This document shows, in pieces, positions 1-8,710 of a stretch of DNA of 64,000 nucleotides; the stretch's first letter is position 1, and the number at the start of each line of letters is the position of its first letter. Source of the stretch: Methanosarcina barkeri str. Wiesmoor. GTDB taxonomy: Archaea > Halobacteriota > Methanosarcinia > Methanosarcinales > Methanosarcinaceae. Below the pieces are notes generated by a model. It ran no database searches. It saw nothing but the letters and a program-made list of their open reading frames with translations, and was not told where the DNA came from. The DNA is taken from contig NZ_CP009526.1 of assembly GCF_000969985.1 (NCBI RefSeq), positions 3,100,001-3,164,000 of the forward strand. The letters are read 5' to 3'. The translations under genes and the position numbers were made by a program.

Positions 1-198
1 GAGGTAATCAAGTTCCTCAGGGTCCAGTCTCTCCAGTCTTTTTCTGAAATCTTCAGAAGACTCGGCAAACTTATGTGATACCGGGCGCAGGATAAAGGGG
101 AACTGGTGTCCTGCTTCCCTGGAAATTAAGTTTCCTCTGGCTTCGGGAGCAAGCTTGTTAAAAATTTCAATGTCCTTCTGTGTAAATTCTCTGGGCAT
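1..198 (-). CDS. Hypothetical protein, 3' part cut by window edge
   Basis: The ATG lies at 196-198 and the frame stays open to the window edge, giving at least 66 residues beginning MPREFTQKDIEIFNKLAPEA. The visible part is charged and soluble, with no membrane segment or familiar catalytic motif. I do not recognise the family. It is the first gene of a minus-strand pair with coaD downstream on the other side of a 135-base spacer holding short TTCTTAGTGTTCAA-type repeats (about 290-350). Confidence 0.6.
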   Translation of the reverse strand, partial: MPREFTQKDIEIFNKLAPEARGNLISREAGHQFPFILRPVSHKFAESSEDFRKRLERLDPEELDYL

Positions 199-333
199 AT
201 TATCACTTTATGGCTCTACCCTGATTTATAGTTACTTTAATATAATTATAATAAAGTCTAGTTGTTTAGTGTTATTACTAATTTTTAGAGTTCAATTTTT
301 AGAGTTCAATTCTTAGTGTTCAATTCTTAATGT

Positions 334-819
334 TCAATTCTTAGTGTTACAATGCTTAATGTTCTTTTTCAATCTGCCGTGCCTGTCAATCTCCCCTTTT
401 GCAATCCTTGTCGAGGAAATCGGGATTCCATCCTCAGCCATTACATACTCAACATATACGATTTCAAGGAGCTTCTTTCCTTTTTCTTCCCTGATGCGGT
501 TCATTTTAAGGGCGACCGGATAAGTCTCAGGAGACACAATTATATAATCGAAATCCTCTTCGAGAGCAGGGCCGTAGGGATCATTCAGCTTTGTAATTTC
601 ATATCTGTCATCTGGTATTCCCATTTCTTTTATGTATTGCAGCAGCCAGTTTCTCCTTTTTTCATAATTATCGACGCTGTGGCTTTTACTTAGCATCTCG
701 TCCGAGGTAAGACCTATGTGGACTTTTCCATCCTCTGCTATCTCAAATGCTTTTTCAATCAGTTTGGCGTGGCCGTCATGAAAATACTGAAACGTACCGC
801 CGACTGCGACCTTTGGCAT
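334..819 (-). CDS. coaD: Phosphopantetheine adenylyltransferase (archaeal type)
   Basis: Transfers AMP from ATP to 4'-phosphopantetheine to make dephospho-CoA, the penultimate step of CoA synthesis in the cytoplasm. The protein starts MPKVAVGGTFQYFHDGHAKL, which carries the nucleotidyltransferase GGTF-x-x-x-H-x-GH motif near the N-terminus; the second nucleotide-binding motif (ISSTRI) lies near residue 135. At 161 residues it fits the family. A longer frame reaches 885, but its 22 extra residues precede the family's normal N-terminus and come from a pyrimidine-rich tract, so the ATG at 817-819 is preferred. It is unrelated in detail to the bacterial CoaD subfamily, so the symbol is used in the functional sense. 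Confidence 0.9.
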   Translation of the reverse strand: MPKVAVGGTFQYFHDGHAKLIEKAFEIAEDGKVHIGLTSDEMLSKSHSVDNYEKRRNWLLQYIKEMGIPDDRYEITKLNDPYGPALEEDFDYIIVSPETYPVALKMNRIREEKGKKLLEIVYVEYVMAEDGIPISSTRIAKGEIDRHGRLKKNIKHCNTKN

Positions 820-844
820 GATGGGTGATAATCTACCAAGTAAA

Positions 845-1105
845 AAGAATTTTTGGTTTTTTCCCAGCTTTTTGGAAATTTTCACTTATTTTCTCTCTTT
901 TTCTTCTTTCTTTTTCTTCTTTTTTCTGCTTTTCTTCTTTTTTCTTTTTTACACTTTTTCCTTTCTTTTTCTTGGTATTTTTCCTCTCTTTTTCTCCCTC
1001 ATCCTTATTTCTCTTCTTTTTCCTCTGATTTTTCTTCGACTTTTTTAAATGTGAGTGCCAAAAAAAAGCCTTCTTCTTTTCCCTCTATTTACCTGGTTTT
1101 CCGGT
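845..1105. repeat. Long pyrimidine-rich tract between coaD and radA
   Basis: About 250 bases of almost pure T/C on the plus strand, with runs such as TTTTTCTTCTTTC. It lies between the divergent coaD and radA genes. All frames are open because stops are rare in T/C sequence, which yields spurious Phe/Ser/Leu-rich ORFs. No promoter motif is visible inside it. It may form a poly-purine leader or flexible spacer; no function can be read from it. Confidence 0.6.
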
Positions 1106-1159
1106 AATATAACCGTGTTTTAGAGGCGCTTTAGAACACTTTCACCTCGCTTCCTCTAG

Positions 1160-1168
1160 TTATTTATA
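1160..1168 (+). promoter_or_regulatory. Candidate TATA box for radA
   Basis: TTATTTATA about 70-78 bases before the radA ATG, preceded by a purine/pyrimidine-mixed BRE-like stretch. It predicts a transcript start near 1190 and a leader of roughly 45-50 bases containing the AGGAGA ribosome-binding site at 1225-1230. Confidence 0.45.
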
Positions 1169-1237
1169 CCTGCAAAACCATTGTGGAGCAACTGTTATGC
1201 ACCTTATACAAACATGTGCATCTTAGGAGAATTTGTA

Positions 1238-2215
1238 ATGAGCCAAATAACACTCGAAGAGTTGCCCGGAGTTGGCCCTGCAACCGCAGAAAAACTCAAA
1301 GAAGCTGGATTTAACACCATTGAAGCTGTGGCCGTTGCCTCTCCTTCTGAACTTGCAACTACAGCCGAAATAGGGGAATCAACGGCTGCAAAAATCATTA
1401 ATGCTGCAAGGCAAGCTGCTGATATCGGAGGTTTTGAGACCGGAGACATCGTGCTTGAAAGACGGAAAATGGTAGGCAAGCTGACGACCGGTTGTATGGA
1501 ATTTGATGAAATGATGGGTGGGGGCATAGAAACCCAGGCAATTACCGAACTGTACGGAGAATTCGGTTCAGGAAAAACCCAGCTGGCCCACCAGTTTGCA
1601 GTCAATGTCCAGATGGACAGGGAACACGGAGGGCTTAACGGTTCGGTTATTATCATAGACACTGAAAACACTTTCAGACCTGAAAGGATTGCCCAGATGG
1701 TAAAAGGGCTTTCCGAGAAATACGGCATGGAGCTTGACCCAGAAGAGTTCCTCCAGAATATCCATGTCGCCAGAGCATATAATTCCAATCACCAGATCCT
1801 TCTTGTTGACTCTGCAACAGACCTGGCAAACGAACTTAGGGAGATGGGAAAACCCGTTCGTCTGCTGATCGTTGACTCGCTTATGGCTCACTTCAGGGCT
1901 GAATATGTAGGAAGGGGAACCCTCGCCGACAGGCAGCAGAAACTCAATAAGCACATGCACGGCCTGCTCCGCTTCGGGGATTTATTCAATGCCTCTGTGG
2001 TTGTAACAAATCAGGTAATGGCAAAACCCGATGCTTTCTTCGGTGACCCTACAAGGCCTGTAGGAGGCCACGTTGTGGGACACACAGCAACTTTCAGGCT
2101 TTACTTGCGGAAATCCAAAGGAGACAAAAGGATTATACGTCTGGTGGACTCTCCCAATCTGCCCGAAGGAGAAGCTGTTATCGCAGTCACTACAGCCGGA
2201 CTCACAGACCAGTAA
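1238..2215 (+). CDS. radA: DNA repair and recombination protein RadA
   Basis: Archaeal RecA/Rad51 recombinase that forms filaments on single-stranded DNA and catalyses strand exchange in recombinational repair. The 325-residue protein has an N-terminal helix-hairpin-helix domain (residues about 5-60, [13 protein letters not shown]), Walker A GEFGSGKT at 107-114 and Walker B RLLIVDS at about 208-214. The DNA-binding loop region follows, including [20 protein letters not shown]. The start at 1238 has AGGAGA seven bases upstream; an upstream in-frame ATG at 1181 lacks a ribosome-binding site and would add 19 residues absent from RadA. The gene appears monocistronic. Confidence 0.97.
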   Translation: MSQITLEELPGVGPATAEKLKEAGFNTIEAVAVASPSELATTAEIGESTAAKIINAARQAADIGGFETGDIVLERRKMVGKLTTGCMEFDEMMGGGIETQAITELYGEFGSGKTQLAHQFAVNVQMDREHGGLNGSVIIIDTENTFRPERIAQMVKGLSEKYGMELDPEEFLQNIHVARAYNSNHQILLVDSATDLANELREMGKPVRLLIVDSLMAHFRAEYVGRGTLADRQQKLNKHMHGLLRFGDLFNASVVVTNQVMAKPDAFFGDPTRPVGGHVVGHTATFRLYLRKSKGDKRIIRLVDSPNLPEGEAVIAVTTAGLTDQ

Positions 2216-2369
2216 TACGCAGATCAAGTGGTACGCAGATCAGTGAGCAGACCAGTAGGATTCAGGTCAGCGTAAAGACCATTATAAGTGAGAATTGGGC
2301 ACATTAAGAAGCAACTGACTGAAGTAAACGATCAGTAAACGGTAGATATATTCAAAGCCGGGTAGGGAA

Positions 2370-2380
2370 ACATTTTATCC
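2370..2380 (+). promoter_or_regulatory. TATA box; the downstream mRNA is probably leaderless
   Basis: ACATTTTATCC is centred about 26 bases before the ATG at 2401, the spacing at which archaeal transcription starts. There is no Shine-Dalgarno sequence in the CT-rich stretch before the ATG, so transcription and translation probably start together. Confidence 0.45.
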
Positions 2381-2400
2381 ACCCTTACCTAATCTTTTTT

Positions 2401-3081
2401 ATGAAATTCAAAGCTATTGTAGCCGATATAGACGGTACAATCACCTGTGAGAAAAGGGAACTTCATCTGGGGGCCATGAAAAAGATCCGTTCTCTTAAAA
2501 TTCCTGTAGTGCTTGCCACAGGAAATACTCTATGTTATGCAAGGACAGCTTCAAGGCTTATCGGCCTGGAAGGGGCTGTAATCGCAGAAAACGGAGGGGC
2601 TGTTACCGTCCGCTTTGATTTGCAGGGCGCTTTTGAGGAAAGCCTTGAGGAATGCGAGAAAGCCTATTCTTTTCTTTCCGACTATTTCAAGCTCACCAAA
2701 CTTGACCCTTTATACCGAAAAACCGAAATTGCCCTCAGGAGAGACTTTGATATAGAAAAAGCCAGAACCCTTCTCAAAACTCTGGATCTGGATGTAGAGA
2801 TGGTTGATACCAAATATGCCATCCATCTCAAGAGCACGAAAATCAATAAAGGGATCGGCCTTCAGAAGCTTGCAGGCATGATGAGCCTAAAATCCAAAGA
2901 TTTCGTAGCCATAGGAGATTCCGAAAACGACTTAGAAATGTTTGAAGTCTCAGGTTTCGGAATTGCTGTCAGAAACGGGGATGAAACAATAAAAAAAGCT
3001 GCTAATTATGTTACAGCGGCATCATTTGGGGATGGGGCTGTAGAAGCCATCGAGTATCTAGAGTCAAAAGGCTGGATTTGA
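2401..3081 (+). CDS. Phosphoglycolate phosphatase, HAD superfamily (archaeal PGP/Cof type)
   Basis: Hydrolyses 2-phosphoglycolate or a similar small phosphate ester; in this context it would salvage phosphoglycolate released during repair of oxidised DNA ends. HAD motif I is DIDGT at residues 9-13, motif II is the ATGNT of residues 39-43, the conserved lysine is near 150, and motif IV is GDSEND at 172-177. The C2B-type cap lies between. Length 226 residues is normal for archaeal phosphoglycolate phosphatase. Substrate is inferred from the family; related HAD proteins include sugar-phosphate and phosphomannomutase-like enzymes. Confidence 0.82.
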   Translation: MKFKAIVADIDGTITCEKRELHLGAMKKIRSLKIPVVLATGNTLCYARTASRLIGLEGAVIAENGGAVTVRFDLQGAFEESLEECEKAYSFLSDYFKLTKLDPLYRKTEIALRRDFDIEKARTLLKTLDLDVEMVDTKYAIHLKSTKINKGIGLQKLAGMMSLKSKDFVAIGDSENDLEMFEVSGFGIAVRNGDETIKKAANYVTAASFGDGAVEAIEYLESKGWI

Positions 3082-3173
3082 AAATTTTTTGAAAAATAAT
3101 TAATCTCAATTCGATCCCTCTGCTCTGAGACTCCGATTTCACTGCTATTGGTGCAAACACGCTAAAACAGGAT

Positions 3174-3241
3174 AACTTTACTTTCTTTATAACTTTACTT
3201 TCTTTATAACTTTACTTTCTTTATAACTTTACTTTCTTTAT
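3174..3241. repeat. Tandem repeat, 17-bp unit, four copies
   Basis: Four uninterrupted copies of AACTTTACTTTCTTTAT in the spacer between two convergent genes (2401-3081 and 3279-4244). Copies are identical, implying recent slippage expansion. Confidence 0.9.
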
Positions 3242-3278
3242 TTATGTTGCTACCTAATTAAGCGCTTTTAGAATTAAC

Positions 3279-4244
3279 TTATGTTGAAATTCTCTCATCA
3301 ATCCGTCTAACCACGCTATATGTATAAGGAATAAAATGTTTATTCCAAAACCTGCTTCCCGTAATATTTATGGATTCGAAATCTACTCCGCAAAGAGTAT
3401 ACCCGTTTTTTAAGAGCCACTCCTGTATTGCTCCCAATAACATAGTTCCTATACCCGCTTTTCTTTCACTCTCCATAACGTATGCACCGGTTATGTTCAT
3501 AATGTCTTTGTGTTCCGAAACAAAAGTTTCAGCGTTTGGTTGAATTCTCATATACCCCAACGGTTTTTCATCTTGATAAGCTGCCCATAAATGGTGATTG
3601 ACTTTTTTGAGCCAATCAGTTAAATCTTGAACCGGGTCTTCATTTATTCTGGGCATGAAAATGGGTGAGTTCCTGTAATACATGTTATGCTGTCTATGAA
3701 TATTTGCTAAAGCTGGTATATCAAGCTCATTGGCTTTTTTAATTATAATATTAGAAGGATTATTTCCAGGAATCTTTTTTGATTCACAAATAGAGTCTAC
3801 ACAGCGCAGGCCAAACCCCTGCCAAAACCATAAATCAATAGTTTCTGTGTCATGTGCGAAAAATGTTAATGCATGGGTAAAACAAGCATTCTTTACCCAT
3901 TTTTCAGCTACATGCATATATAACTCCTGATATAATATGCCCCTATATTCTTTTTTCCCGCCGTGTCCATATAGAGGACTATAAATTCCTTTATATTTCC
4001 CGAATAGTTCTTCAACTTCAAATCCGGCTATAAACCCGATTAGTTCCTCACTTCTGACAGCAACAATGCCTGTTCCATTGTTAAATAAATTCTTAATTAA
4101 CTTTCTGAGAAAATATAATTGCTCCTCTTCGTAAGGCAAAAAAGGAATCGCTGTTTTTTCTTCGATGTATGCAGACATAACTAAATCCGCTGCTGCATTC
4201 ACATATTTTTCATTTAGCTGATCGAGTTGAATTTCAAGTTTCAT
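3279..4244 (-). CDS. GNAT-family N-acetyltransferase with two GNAT domains
   Basis: A 321-residue protein, about twice the length of a single GNAT domain. The C-terminal half (about residues 165-321) carries a clear acetyl-CoA loop, ERKAGIGTMLLGAIQEWLLK, followed by the motif B region. The N-terminal half looks like a degenerate GNAT fold (SYIEEKTAIPFLPYEEE...VRSEELIGFIAG) without an obvious Q/RxxGxG loop. The ATG at 4242-4244 is preceded by AGGTGA. The substrate cannot be read from sequence; double-GNAT proteins include mycothiol synthase-like and antibiotic-modifying enzymes. Stand-alone minus-strand gene in the accessory stretch. Confidence 0.8.
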   Translation of the reverse strand: MKLEIQLDQLNEKYVNAAADLVMSAYIEEKTAIPFLPYEEEQLYFLRKLIKNLFNNGTGIVAVRSEELIGFIAGFEVEELFGKYKGIYSPLYGHGGKKEYRGILYQELYMHVAEKWVKNACFTHALTFFAHDTETIDLWFWQGFGLRCVDSICESKKIPGNNPSNIIIKKANELDIPALANIHRQHNMYYRNSPIFMPRINEDPVQDLTDWLKKVNHHLWAAYQDEKPLGYMRIQPNAETFVSEHKDIMNITGAYVMESERKAGIGTMLLGAIQEWLLKNGYTLCGVDFESINITGSRFWNKHFIPYTYSVVRRIDERIST

Positions 4245-4337
4245 GCTTCACCTTTATCATTTTTCTAGTAAGAAGTGAAGTCCAGAGCTATTTTCTAACG
4301 GTGACCGGAAGGCGATTTTCCAACTTTGAATTAATTT

Positions 4338-4952
4338 TTAAGTACGAAATAAATCCCTCAGCCCAAGATCCCATTGATCCCATAATTCTTTCATATCTTT
4401 ACTTGTCTTTAAGATTTCAATAACATTCGGATTGGGCTCTGCAAAGATTACTGGACTATCTTCTTCCCCAAGCTCTTTATTCACCTTCTTGGAAATCTTT
4501 TCTTCGTATATGGAAAACTGAGCATCACGGCCTGGCTTGTTGCCTCTTGCATCCAATCTTATCCATTTATCCATATCTTTTAAATATACCGCGTTTAAGC
4601 CGTGCAAGAATTTCACGTTAACATTCCGACTTGAAGAAAGTTTCTGATAACAGAACCCAGCCGGAACCCCGAAATATCTCAGCATGGCTGCAAACAGATG
4701 GGCTTTGGCACAACATATCCCGTGGCCGGCTTCCAGAACCTCTGATGCCTTGCAAGTAACTCGCATTTCCCCTATATCGCCTGAATGATGAATCTCATCC
4801 CGAACAAACTCATAAACCTTTTTAATCAGGCTTATTTCGTCGTCGGTTCCCTTCTGTAATTCAAGGCACTTCTCAACGATCAGCTTGTTATCAAAGTCTA
4901 TGACTTCACTCTTTTTGAGGTAATCCTGAAGATTATCGCTTTCAGTGTACAT
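4338..4952 (-). CDS. Transglutaminase-like cysteine protease/peptidase fold protein
   Basis: A 204-residue soluble protein with the transglutaminase-core triad: Cys in GHGICCAKAHLFAAML (about residue 77-78), His in FLHGLNAVYL (about 116) and Asp in WIRLDARGN (about 132). In archaea and bacteria such proteins are usually hydrolases rather than cross-linking enzymes; the substrate is unknown. No signal peptide or membrane segment is seen, so it is cytoplasmic. A decayed partial copy of this gene lies at 6221-6345 in the same orientation. Confidence 0.8.
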   Translation of the reverse strand: MYTESDNLQDYLKKSEVIDFDNKLIVEKCLELQKGTDDEISLIKKVYEFVRDEIHHSGDIGEMRVTCKASEVLEAGHGICCAKAHLFAAMLRYFGVPAGFCYQKLSSSRNVNVKFLHGLNAVYLKDMDKWIRLDARGNKPGRDAQFSIYEEKISKKVNKELGEEDSPVIFAEPNPNVIEILKTSKDMKELWDQWDLGLRDLFRT

Positions 4953-5040
4953 TTTTACTCGCCTGTCAATAAGTACTAAAAGGCCTTTCTATATGAAATT
5001 TAAGTCTAATATGGGAAACTACTTTTCTAAAATTGCCTAT

Positions 5041-5166
5041 GAGATGATCCCAAAACTCAAGTTGCTCCTCTCAACCCTATATTCCGAATAGTCAATCGAG
5101 TTTTAATCATAAGAACAGTTCCGAAACTTTATGAATATGGGAACAGAATTGGTTTAGAATAAGCTC
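5041..5166. mobile_element. Degenerate MITE, family with GAGCCTATCCCAAAA ends
   Basis: Begins GAGATGATCCCAAAAC and ends TTTAGAATAAGCTC, which are decayed versions of the inverted ends seen at 62365-62494. The interior (CTCAAGTTGCTCCTCTCAA and following) matches the interior of that copy. The length of 126 bases fits the family. It has no coding capacity. Confidence 0.6.
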
Positions 5167-5500
5167 TTATTAAAAGATACGACTTTAAAGGAGTAGTATT
5201 GGAATTTAATGTATCATTTAGGGACGTAAATAGAATAAAAGTTTTAAAACCTTTGTTTTAATAATTAATTAATTTTAATTATTATTATATTGAGTATTCC
5301 ATTTATAACGTTTCTTTTTCAAATTAAACCTTTTAAAACTCGTATTTTATTAATTAATCTACTTATATATATTTCTATTTATAAGTATGTTTATATTTTA
5401 ACCGGCATATATTGGAATTGTCAAGCTGCAAATAGTCAGCGTGATAATGATAACTAAAATAAGGCTAGAAGGACAGCAAATATTTTGGGGTAGGTAAATA
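5167..5500. other. AT-rich leader or promoter region of the KYDGKN-repeat gene
   Basis: About 330 bases of very AT-rich sequence between the decayed MITE and the secreted repeat protein. It contains several TATA-like motifs (for example ACTTATATATATT near 5363-5375 and TATAAGTATGTTTATATTTT near 5381-5400) and an A/T-only tract at 5255-5290. The GGTAGG at 5489-5494 serves as the ribosome-binding site of the next gene. Confidence 0.4.
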
Positions 5501-5857
5501 ATGAAAATGAGAAAAATACTGGGTATTTTGCTGGCACTCTGTTTTGTATTGTCAGTGACAGCTGCAGCAGTAAGTGCGGCTCCGAATAATGTTAAGAGCA
5601 AATACGACGGTAAAAACAAGTACGATGCTAAGAACAAGTACGACGGTAAAAACAAGTACGATGCTAAGAACAAGTACGACGGTAAAAACAAGTACGGTAG
5701 TAAGAACAAGTATAACAACAATTATGGCAAGAAGAAATACTTTATGAAAGGTCACTGGGGATATAAAAAAGTAAAGCACAACAAGAATAGTAAACACAAA
5801 TCTTTCTGGTATACCTTTGATAAATACTGGATTCCTGGCTACTGGTACTGGAAGTAA
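5501..5857 (+). CDS. Small secreted protein with KYDGKN/KYDAKN repeats
   Basis: A 118-residue protein with a classical signal peptide: MKMRKILGILLALCFVLSV, then a small-residue cleavage region TAAAVSAA at about residues 20-27. The mature part starts with a string of five- to six-residue repeats (KYDGKN, KYDAKN, KYGSKN; about residues 34-73), and ends in an aromatic, basic tail (HWGYKKVKHNKNSKHKSFW...GYWYWK). No cysteines remain after cleavage. I do not recognise a family. The lysine/tyrosine/asparagine composition suggests a cell-surface or matrix-binding polypeptide. It is followed by short repeats and a strong terminator at 6012-6060. Confidence 0.75.
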   Translation: MKMRKILGILLALCFVLSVTAAAVSAAPNNVKSKYDGKNKYDAKNKYDGKNKYDAKNKYDGKNKYGSKNKYNNNYGKKKYFMKGHWGYKKVKHNKNSKHKSFWYTFDKYWIPGYWYWK

Positions 5858-5866
5858 AAACATATA

Positions 5867-6006
5867 AATGTGGCTGAAAATTGAATGTAAAAAACTAATT
5901 GGAAGGAAAAACGGATAACTGTGAACTGTGGCTGAAAGTTGAATGTAAAAAACTAATTGGAAAGAAAAACGGATAATGGTGGCTGAAAATTGAATGTAAA
6001 AACTAA
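5867..6006. repeat. Three imperfect tandem copies (about 50 bp) after the KYDGKN gene
   Basis: The phrase GTGGCTGAAAATTGAATGTA followed by AAAAACTAATTGGAAGGAAA recurs three times, the last copy truncated, between the stop codon and the terminator. The repeats contain no ORF. Confidence 0.8.
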
Positions 6007-6011
6007 ATCCT

Positions 6012-6060
6012 AACTGGCTAATGTTTAAATGTTTACATTAGCCAGTTGTGCTGTTTTCTT
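6012..6060 (+). terminator. Strong hairpin terminator after the KYDGKN-repeat gene
   Basis: A perfect 13-bp stem, AACTGGCTAATGT at 6012-6024 pairing with ACATTAGCCAGTT at 6035-6047, with a 10-base loop, followed by the T-rich tract TTTTCTTTTTCC. Confidence 0.75.
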
Positions 6061-6220
6061 TTTCCAACTCTGAGTGATGTAAGCAATATTATTTGGAATC
6101 TCAGTTCAAAAGCCCAGAATCCTGATTAAAGCTTCTCTGAATCAGGGATTTCTGATAATCAAGCGATTTTTGGGATTGACTATGGATAATGGAGTTATAA
6201 ACACGTAATTTCTATCTATA

Positions 6221-6345
6221 TCCAGCTGGTCCCAAAATGTCTCAGCATGGCTCCAAACAGATGAGCTTTAGTACAACATATTCCATGACTGGATTCCAGA
6301 ATCTCTGATGCTTTACAGATGACCCTCATTTCCTCTATTAATAGT
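6221..6345 (-). pseudogene. Decayed fragment of a transglutaminase-like gene
   Basis: This stretch matches the region of the intact gene at about 4650-4770, with substitutions: CAGCATGGCTCCAAACAGAT here versus CAGCATGGCTGCAAACAGAT there, then the cysteine-box region with changes. It has the same orientation as the intact gene about 1.5 kb away. Only around 120 bases survive, so it encodes nothing useful. Confidence 0.7.
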
Positions 6346-6441
6346 GCTGAGGAAGTTGCCATGGAACGCCATACAGTTTACATGAGGATTCTGCTGAATT
6401 TACACCTAAAAAAGTAACTTATTTTTCATTTTTTTCGTTTG

Positions 6442-6469
6442 AATACCCCGCAGCAAGCAACGGGGTATT
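6442..6469. other. Perfect 9-bp hairpin
   Basis: AATACCCCG at 6442-6450 pairs with CGGGGTATT at 6461-6469. It lies 3' of the PRC-barrel gene on the minus strand but is not followed by a T-tract on that strand, so a terminator role is uncertain. Confidence 0.45.
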
Positions 6470-6613
6470 TATCTGAAACAAATTATTCAATAGAAGAGAG
6501 TTTATTCTCAAAAATAGCAAGATTTTCGAGAACCTCAAGTCTTTCCTGTATTCTTCTGTAAGAAAATCGGATTGGAAACAACAATTTTCATCTCATTACT
6601 CAAAAATGAGCTT

Positions 6614-6985
6614 TTAAACTTTCCAGTAAGGAGGAACATTATACTTTTCATATATTCTAGTCAAATCATCATGAGTTAAAGTCCACACATCGTCACCCAA
6701 ACCTTCTGCATCTTTGAATGCTCCTTTCTCAACTCTAAGAATATAATCACCTCGAGTTGCTTTAAGAGCTTCCCAAGGAATGGCAAATAATTTACAGGAC
6801 ATACCAATAAAACAATCACAAGCAAGTATTACGTATGATATTCTTCCCCGTTCAGAGTCAATCATGACTTCTTCAATCTTTCCAAGTTCTTCATCTTTAA
6901 TAGTTACGACCTTAGATCCTTTAATTTCAGTTGCCGGTACAAAAGTCATTTTCTTTGGAACGTGCAGTTCTTCATTTATTCCCAT
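6614..6985 (-). CDS. PRC-barrel domain protein
   Basis: A 123-residue protein whose first about 85 residues form a PRC-barrel (VPATEIKGSKVVTIKDEELG, IEEVMIDSERGRISYVILAC), followed by a helical tail (WTLTHDDLTRIYEKYNVPPY). PRC-barrels are small beta-barrels of the photosynthetic-reaction-centre H subunit and RimM type, and are common in Methanosarcina as single-domain proteins of unknown role. The ATG at 6985 has TAGGAG nine bases upstream; an upstream in-frame TTG overlaps the ribosome-binding site and is rejected. It is related in fold to the protein at 17051-17305. Confidence 0.8.
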   Translation of the reverse strand: MGINEELHVPKKMTFVPATEIKGSKVVTIKDEELGKIEEVMIDSERGRISYVILACDCFIGMSCKLFAIPWEALKATRGDYILRVEKGAFKDAEGLGDDVWTLTHDDLTRIYEKYNVPPYWKV

Positions 6986-7435
6986 AAACTTCAACTCCTA
7001 ATGTATTATTCATACTTACTGTCTTTTATTTATCTCTTTCAAAAGTACAGAGAAGCATTACATTCTTTCCGCCTGTCTTTTCTCCATTCCAGACTTAAGC
7101 ATATAAGTTTTCTTGGTTATCCCAATGAACTATTCCATTAATATTAGTTATTCATTAATAATATACATTTCTTAAGAACTTGATGTCTTGTTCCCAGTAA
7201 AAAAACGGTGAGCAAGAGAATGTCTATAGATTCTCTCAAAGTTGGTGGTATTTTTACAACCGATGTAATGCTAAAGTACAGCAAGAGGACATTAATTGAT
7301 ACTTTTGTACCAGTTTTCGGTGGTGAAGCATTTTGAAAGAGTGTATGTTTTCGATATTTTGACCACCGAACAAGCGCATAAGAAACATGAAAAAATGTGA
7401 ACTAATTTTTGCTCCAAAGCTATTTGCTCCAAAAT
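6986..7435. other. Non-coding or decayed spacer
   Basis: About 450 bases with no sustained open frame. The part from 7300 to 7420 contains broken coding-like segments on the plus strand but no assignable family. It leads into the restriction-like fragment. Confidence 0.4.
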
Positions 7436-7788
7436 AGACGGAATTATAACAACTGAAGAAGAACTAGAAGGCTTACTATATCATAAAAGCAATTCTTCAT
7501 GACAGCCTAGATCTAAAAAGAGTTGCTATTAGAGACAAGAAGTCTTATTGCGGGGTATTGTTGGATGACAACAACAGAAAGCCAATTTGTCGTATGTATT
7601 TCAACACTAAACAAAAATATTTAGGTTTGTTTAATGAAAATAAGGATGAAGAAAAAGTTCCGATCGAATTTCTGGATTGTATATACAACTACGCAGATAA
7701 ACTGAAAAGTACAGTTAACAGTTATGACAATGAAAACAAAATTCGAAGGTGTAAATTAAGTTTTCAAATATTTTCATTTTTTAAATAA
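7436..7788 (+). pseudogene. Fragment of a type I restriction endonuclease (HsdR N-terminal-like) gene
   Basis: Two frames together read a run resembling DGIITTEEELEG, then YIIKAILHDSLDLKRVAIRD, then SYCGVLLDDNNRKPICRMYF, then NENKDEEKVPIEFLDCIYNY. This is the C-terminal portion of the roughly 350-residue proteins annotated as type I restriction endonuclease or HsdR-N proteins. There is a frame change near 7476-7485 (TTACTATATCATAAAAGC) and the N-terminal nuclease half is missing. The assignment rests on recalled family wording and is moderate; the broken state is visible directly. Confidence 0.55.
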
Positions 7789-7842
7789 AGATTATGAAAT
7801 GAAAAAAGAAATCCTATCGAAAATTATAGATTGAAAGTTCCC

Positions 7843-8205
7843 TTACTCTTCATCTCTCTTAATCCGTTTTCCCCCAAACGCATGAATAGTTCTAGTTCCT
7901 GCAATACATTTTCCCCACTGTTCTGTCCCTTTCGGAATGAATAATTCGTCCCCGGGATTAAGAACAAATTCCTCGTCATTCAATATTGCCGTATACTGGC
8001 CACTAACACAAACCATGTACTCATCAAACTCATGAATATGTTTCTTCGAAACCCTGTCCGAATAACAGGTCCAGAATGCCATCTGGCTGCCGTCTGCACC
8101 TTCGTAAAAATAGCCGTCGATGTCCTTAGTATTTTGCTCTTTACTGCTGATATGGTTACTTTTACTTTTCATAAAGTCCGGAAATTCTTTCACGCCTGAA
8201 ACCAC
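7843..8205 (-). CDS. Cupin-domain protein
   Basis: A 120-residue single-domain cupin. Motif 1 includes HIHEFDEYMVCVSGQYTAIL (metal ligands His, His, Glu) and motif 2 NPGDELFIPKGTEQWGK...RTIHAFGGKR. Such small cupins bind a metal and act as sugar or acid isomerases, dioxygenases or ligand sensors; no substrate can be assigned. The start is a GTG at 8203-8205; an internal ATG at 8170-8172 is an alternative. A decayed copy of the gene is at 8918-9120. Confidence 0.75.
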   Translation of the reverse strand: MVSGVKEFPDFMKSKSNHISSKEQNTKDIDGYFYEGADGSQMAFWTCYSDRVSKKHIHEFDEYMVCVSGQYTAILNDEEFVLNPGDELFIPKGTEQWGKCIAGTRTIHAFGGKRIKRDEE

Positions 8206-8466
8206 CCAGTATTTAAGTTATCTGCATAATATTATATCAATACATGAATTGTAATGTCAAATCAAAAAATAACTCACAGAGAACTTGTATTCCTGATTCG
8301 TAAGCTTAGACAACATAAAGCAGAAATTACAAAAATATCATAATGTTTTATACTATTGATTTACTATTTAATATAAGCGCAGGTTTGTATTAGCAAAAAA
8401 TTCAGTATAATAATTATTTCAGTATATTTTATTACTTTAATAGACATAAACTATTGAGGTGAAAAC

Positions 8467-8607
8467 ATGCCAGCAAGAAAGGTAAAGAATGATAATAAAG
8501 AAAGAGAATTAATAAAAAAACTGGAATCAATAGAAGAAATGAAAAAAGATACCGTAGAACAAATAAACATAGAAGAGGAACCCGATGAAAGTAAAAGGCC
8601 TAAATAA
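8467..8607 (+). CDS. Small charged hypothetical protein (46 aa)
   Basis: ATG at 8467 preceded by a good GAGGTG ribosome-binding site (8456-8461). It encodes 46 residues, beginning MPARKVKNDNKERELIKKLE and rich in Lys and Glu, probably a short coiled helix. No family is recognised. Existence is supported by the ribosome-binding site and a composition unlike random AT-rich sequence. Confidence 0.5.
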   Translation: MPARKVKNDNKERELIKKLESIEEMKKDTVEQINIEEEPDESKRPK

Positions 8608-8710
8608 ACAGTATGTTACAAACAAAGGATCCAATTCAAATATTCCATAAGTTTAATTCATCTACATTTATAGATCTTGTAAATAGAACCAACACGAAGA
8701 AAAATAAATA

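Noticed and set aside
818-1107. Three overlapping plus-strand ORFs rich in Phe, Ser and Leu
   Set aside because: They arise from a T/C-only tract that lacks stop codons; no ribosome-binding site or protein-like composition.
5398-5863. Two minus-strand ORFs opposite the KYDGKN-repeat gene
   Set aside because: They are the complement of its DNA repeats and lack ribosome-binding sites.
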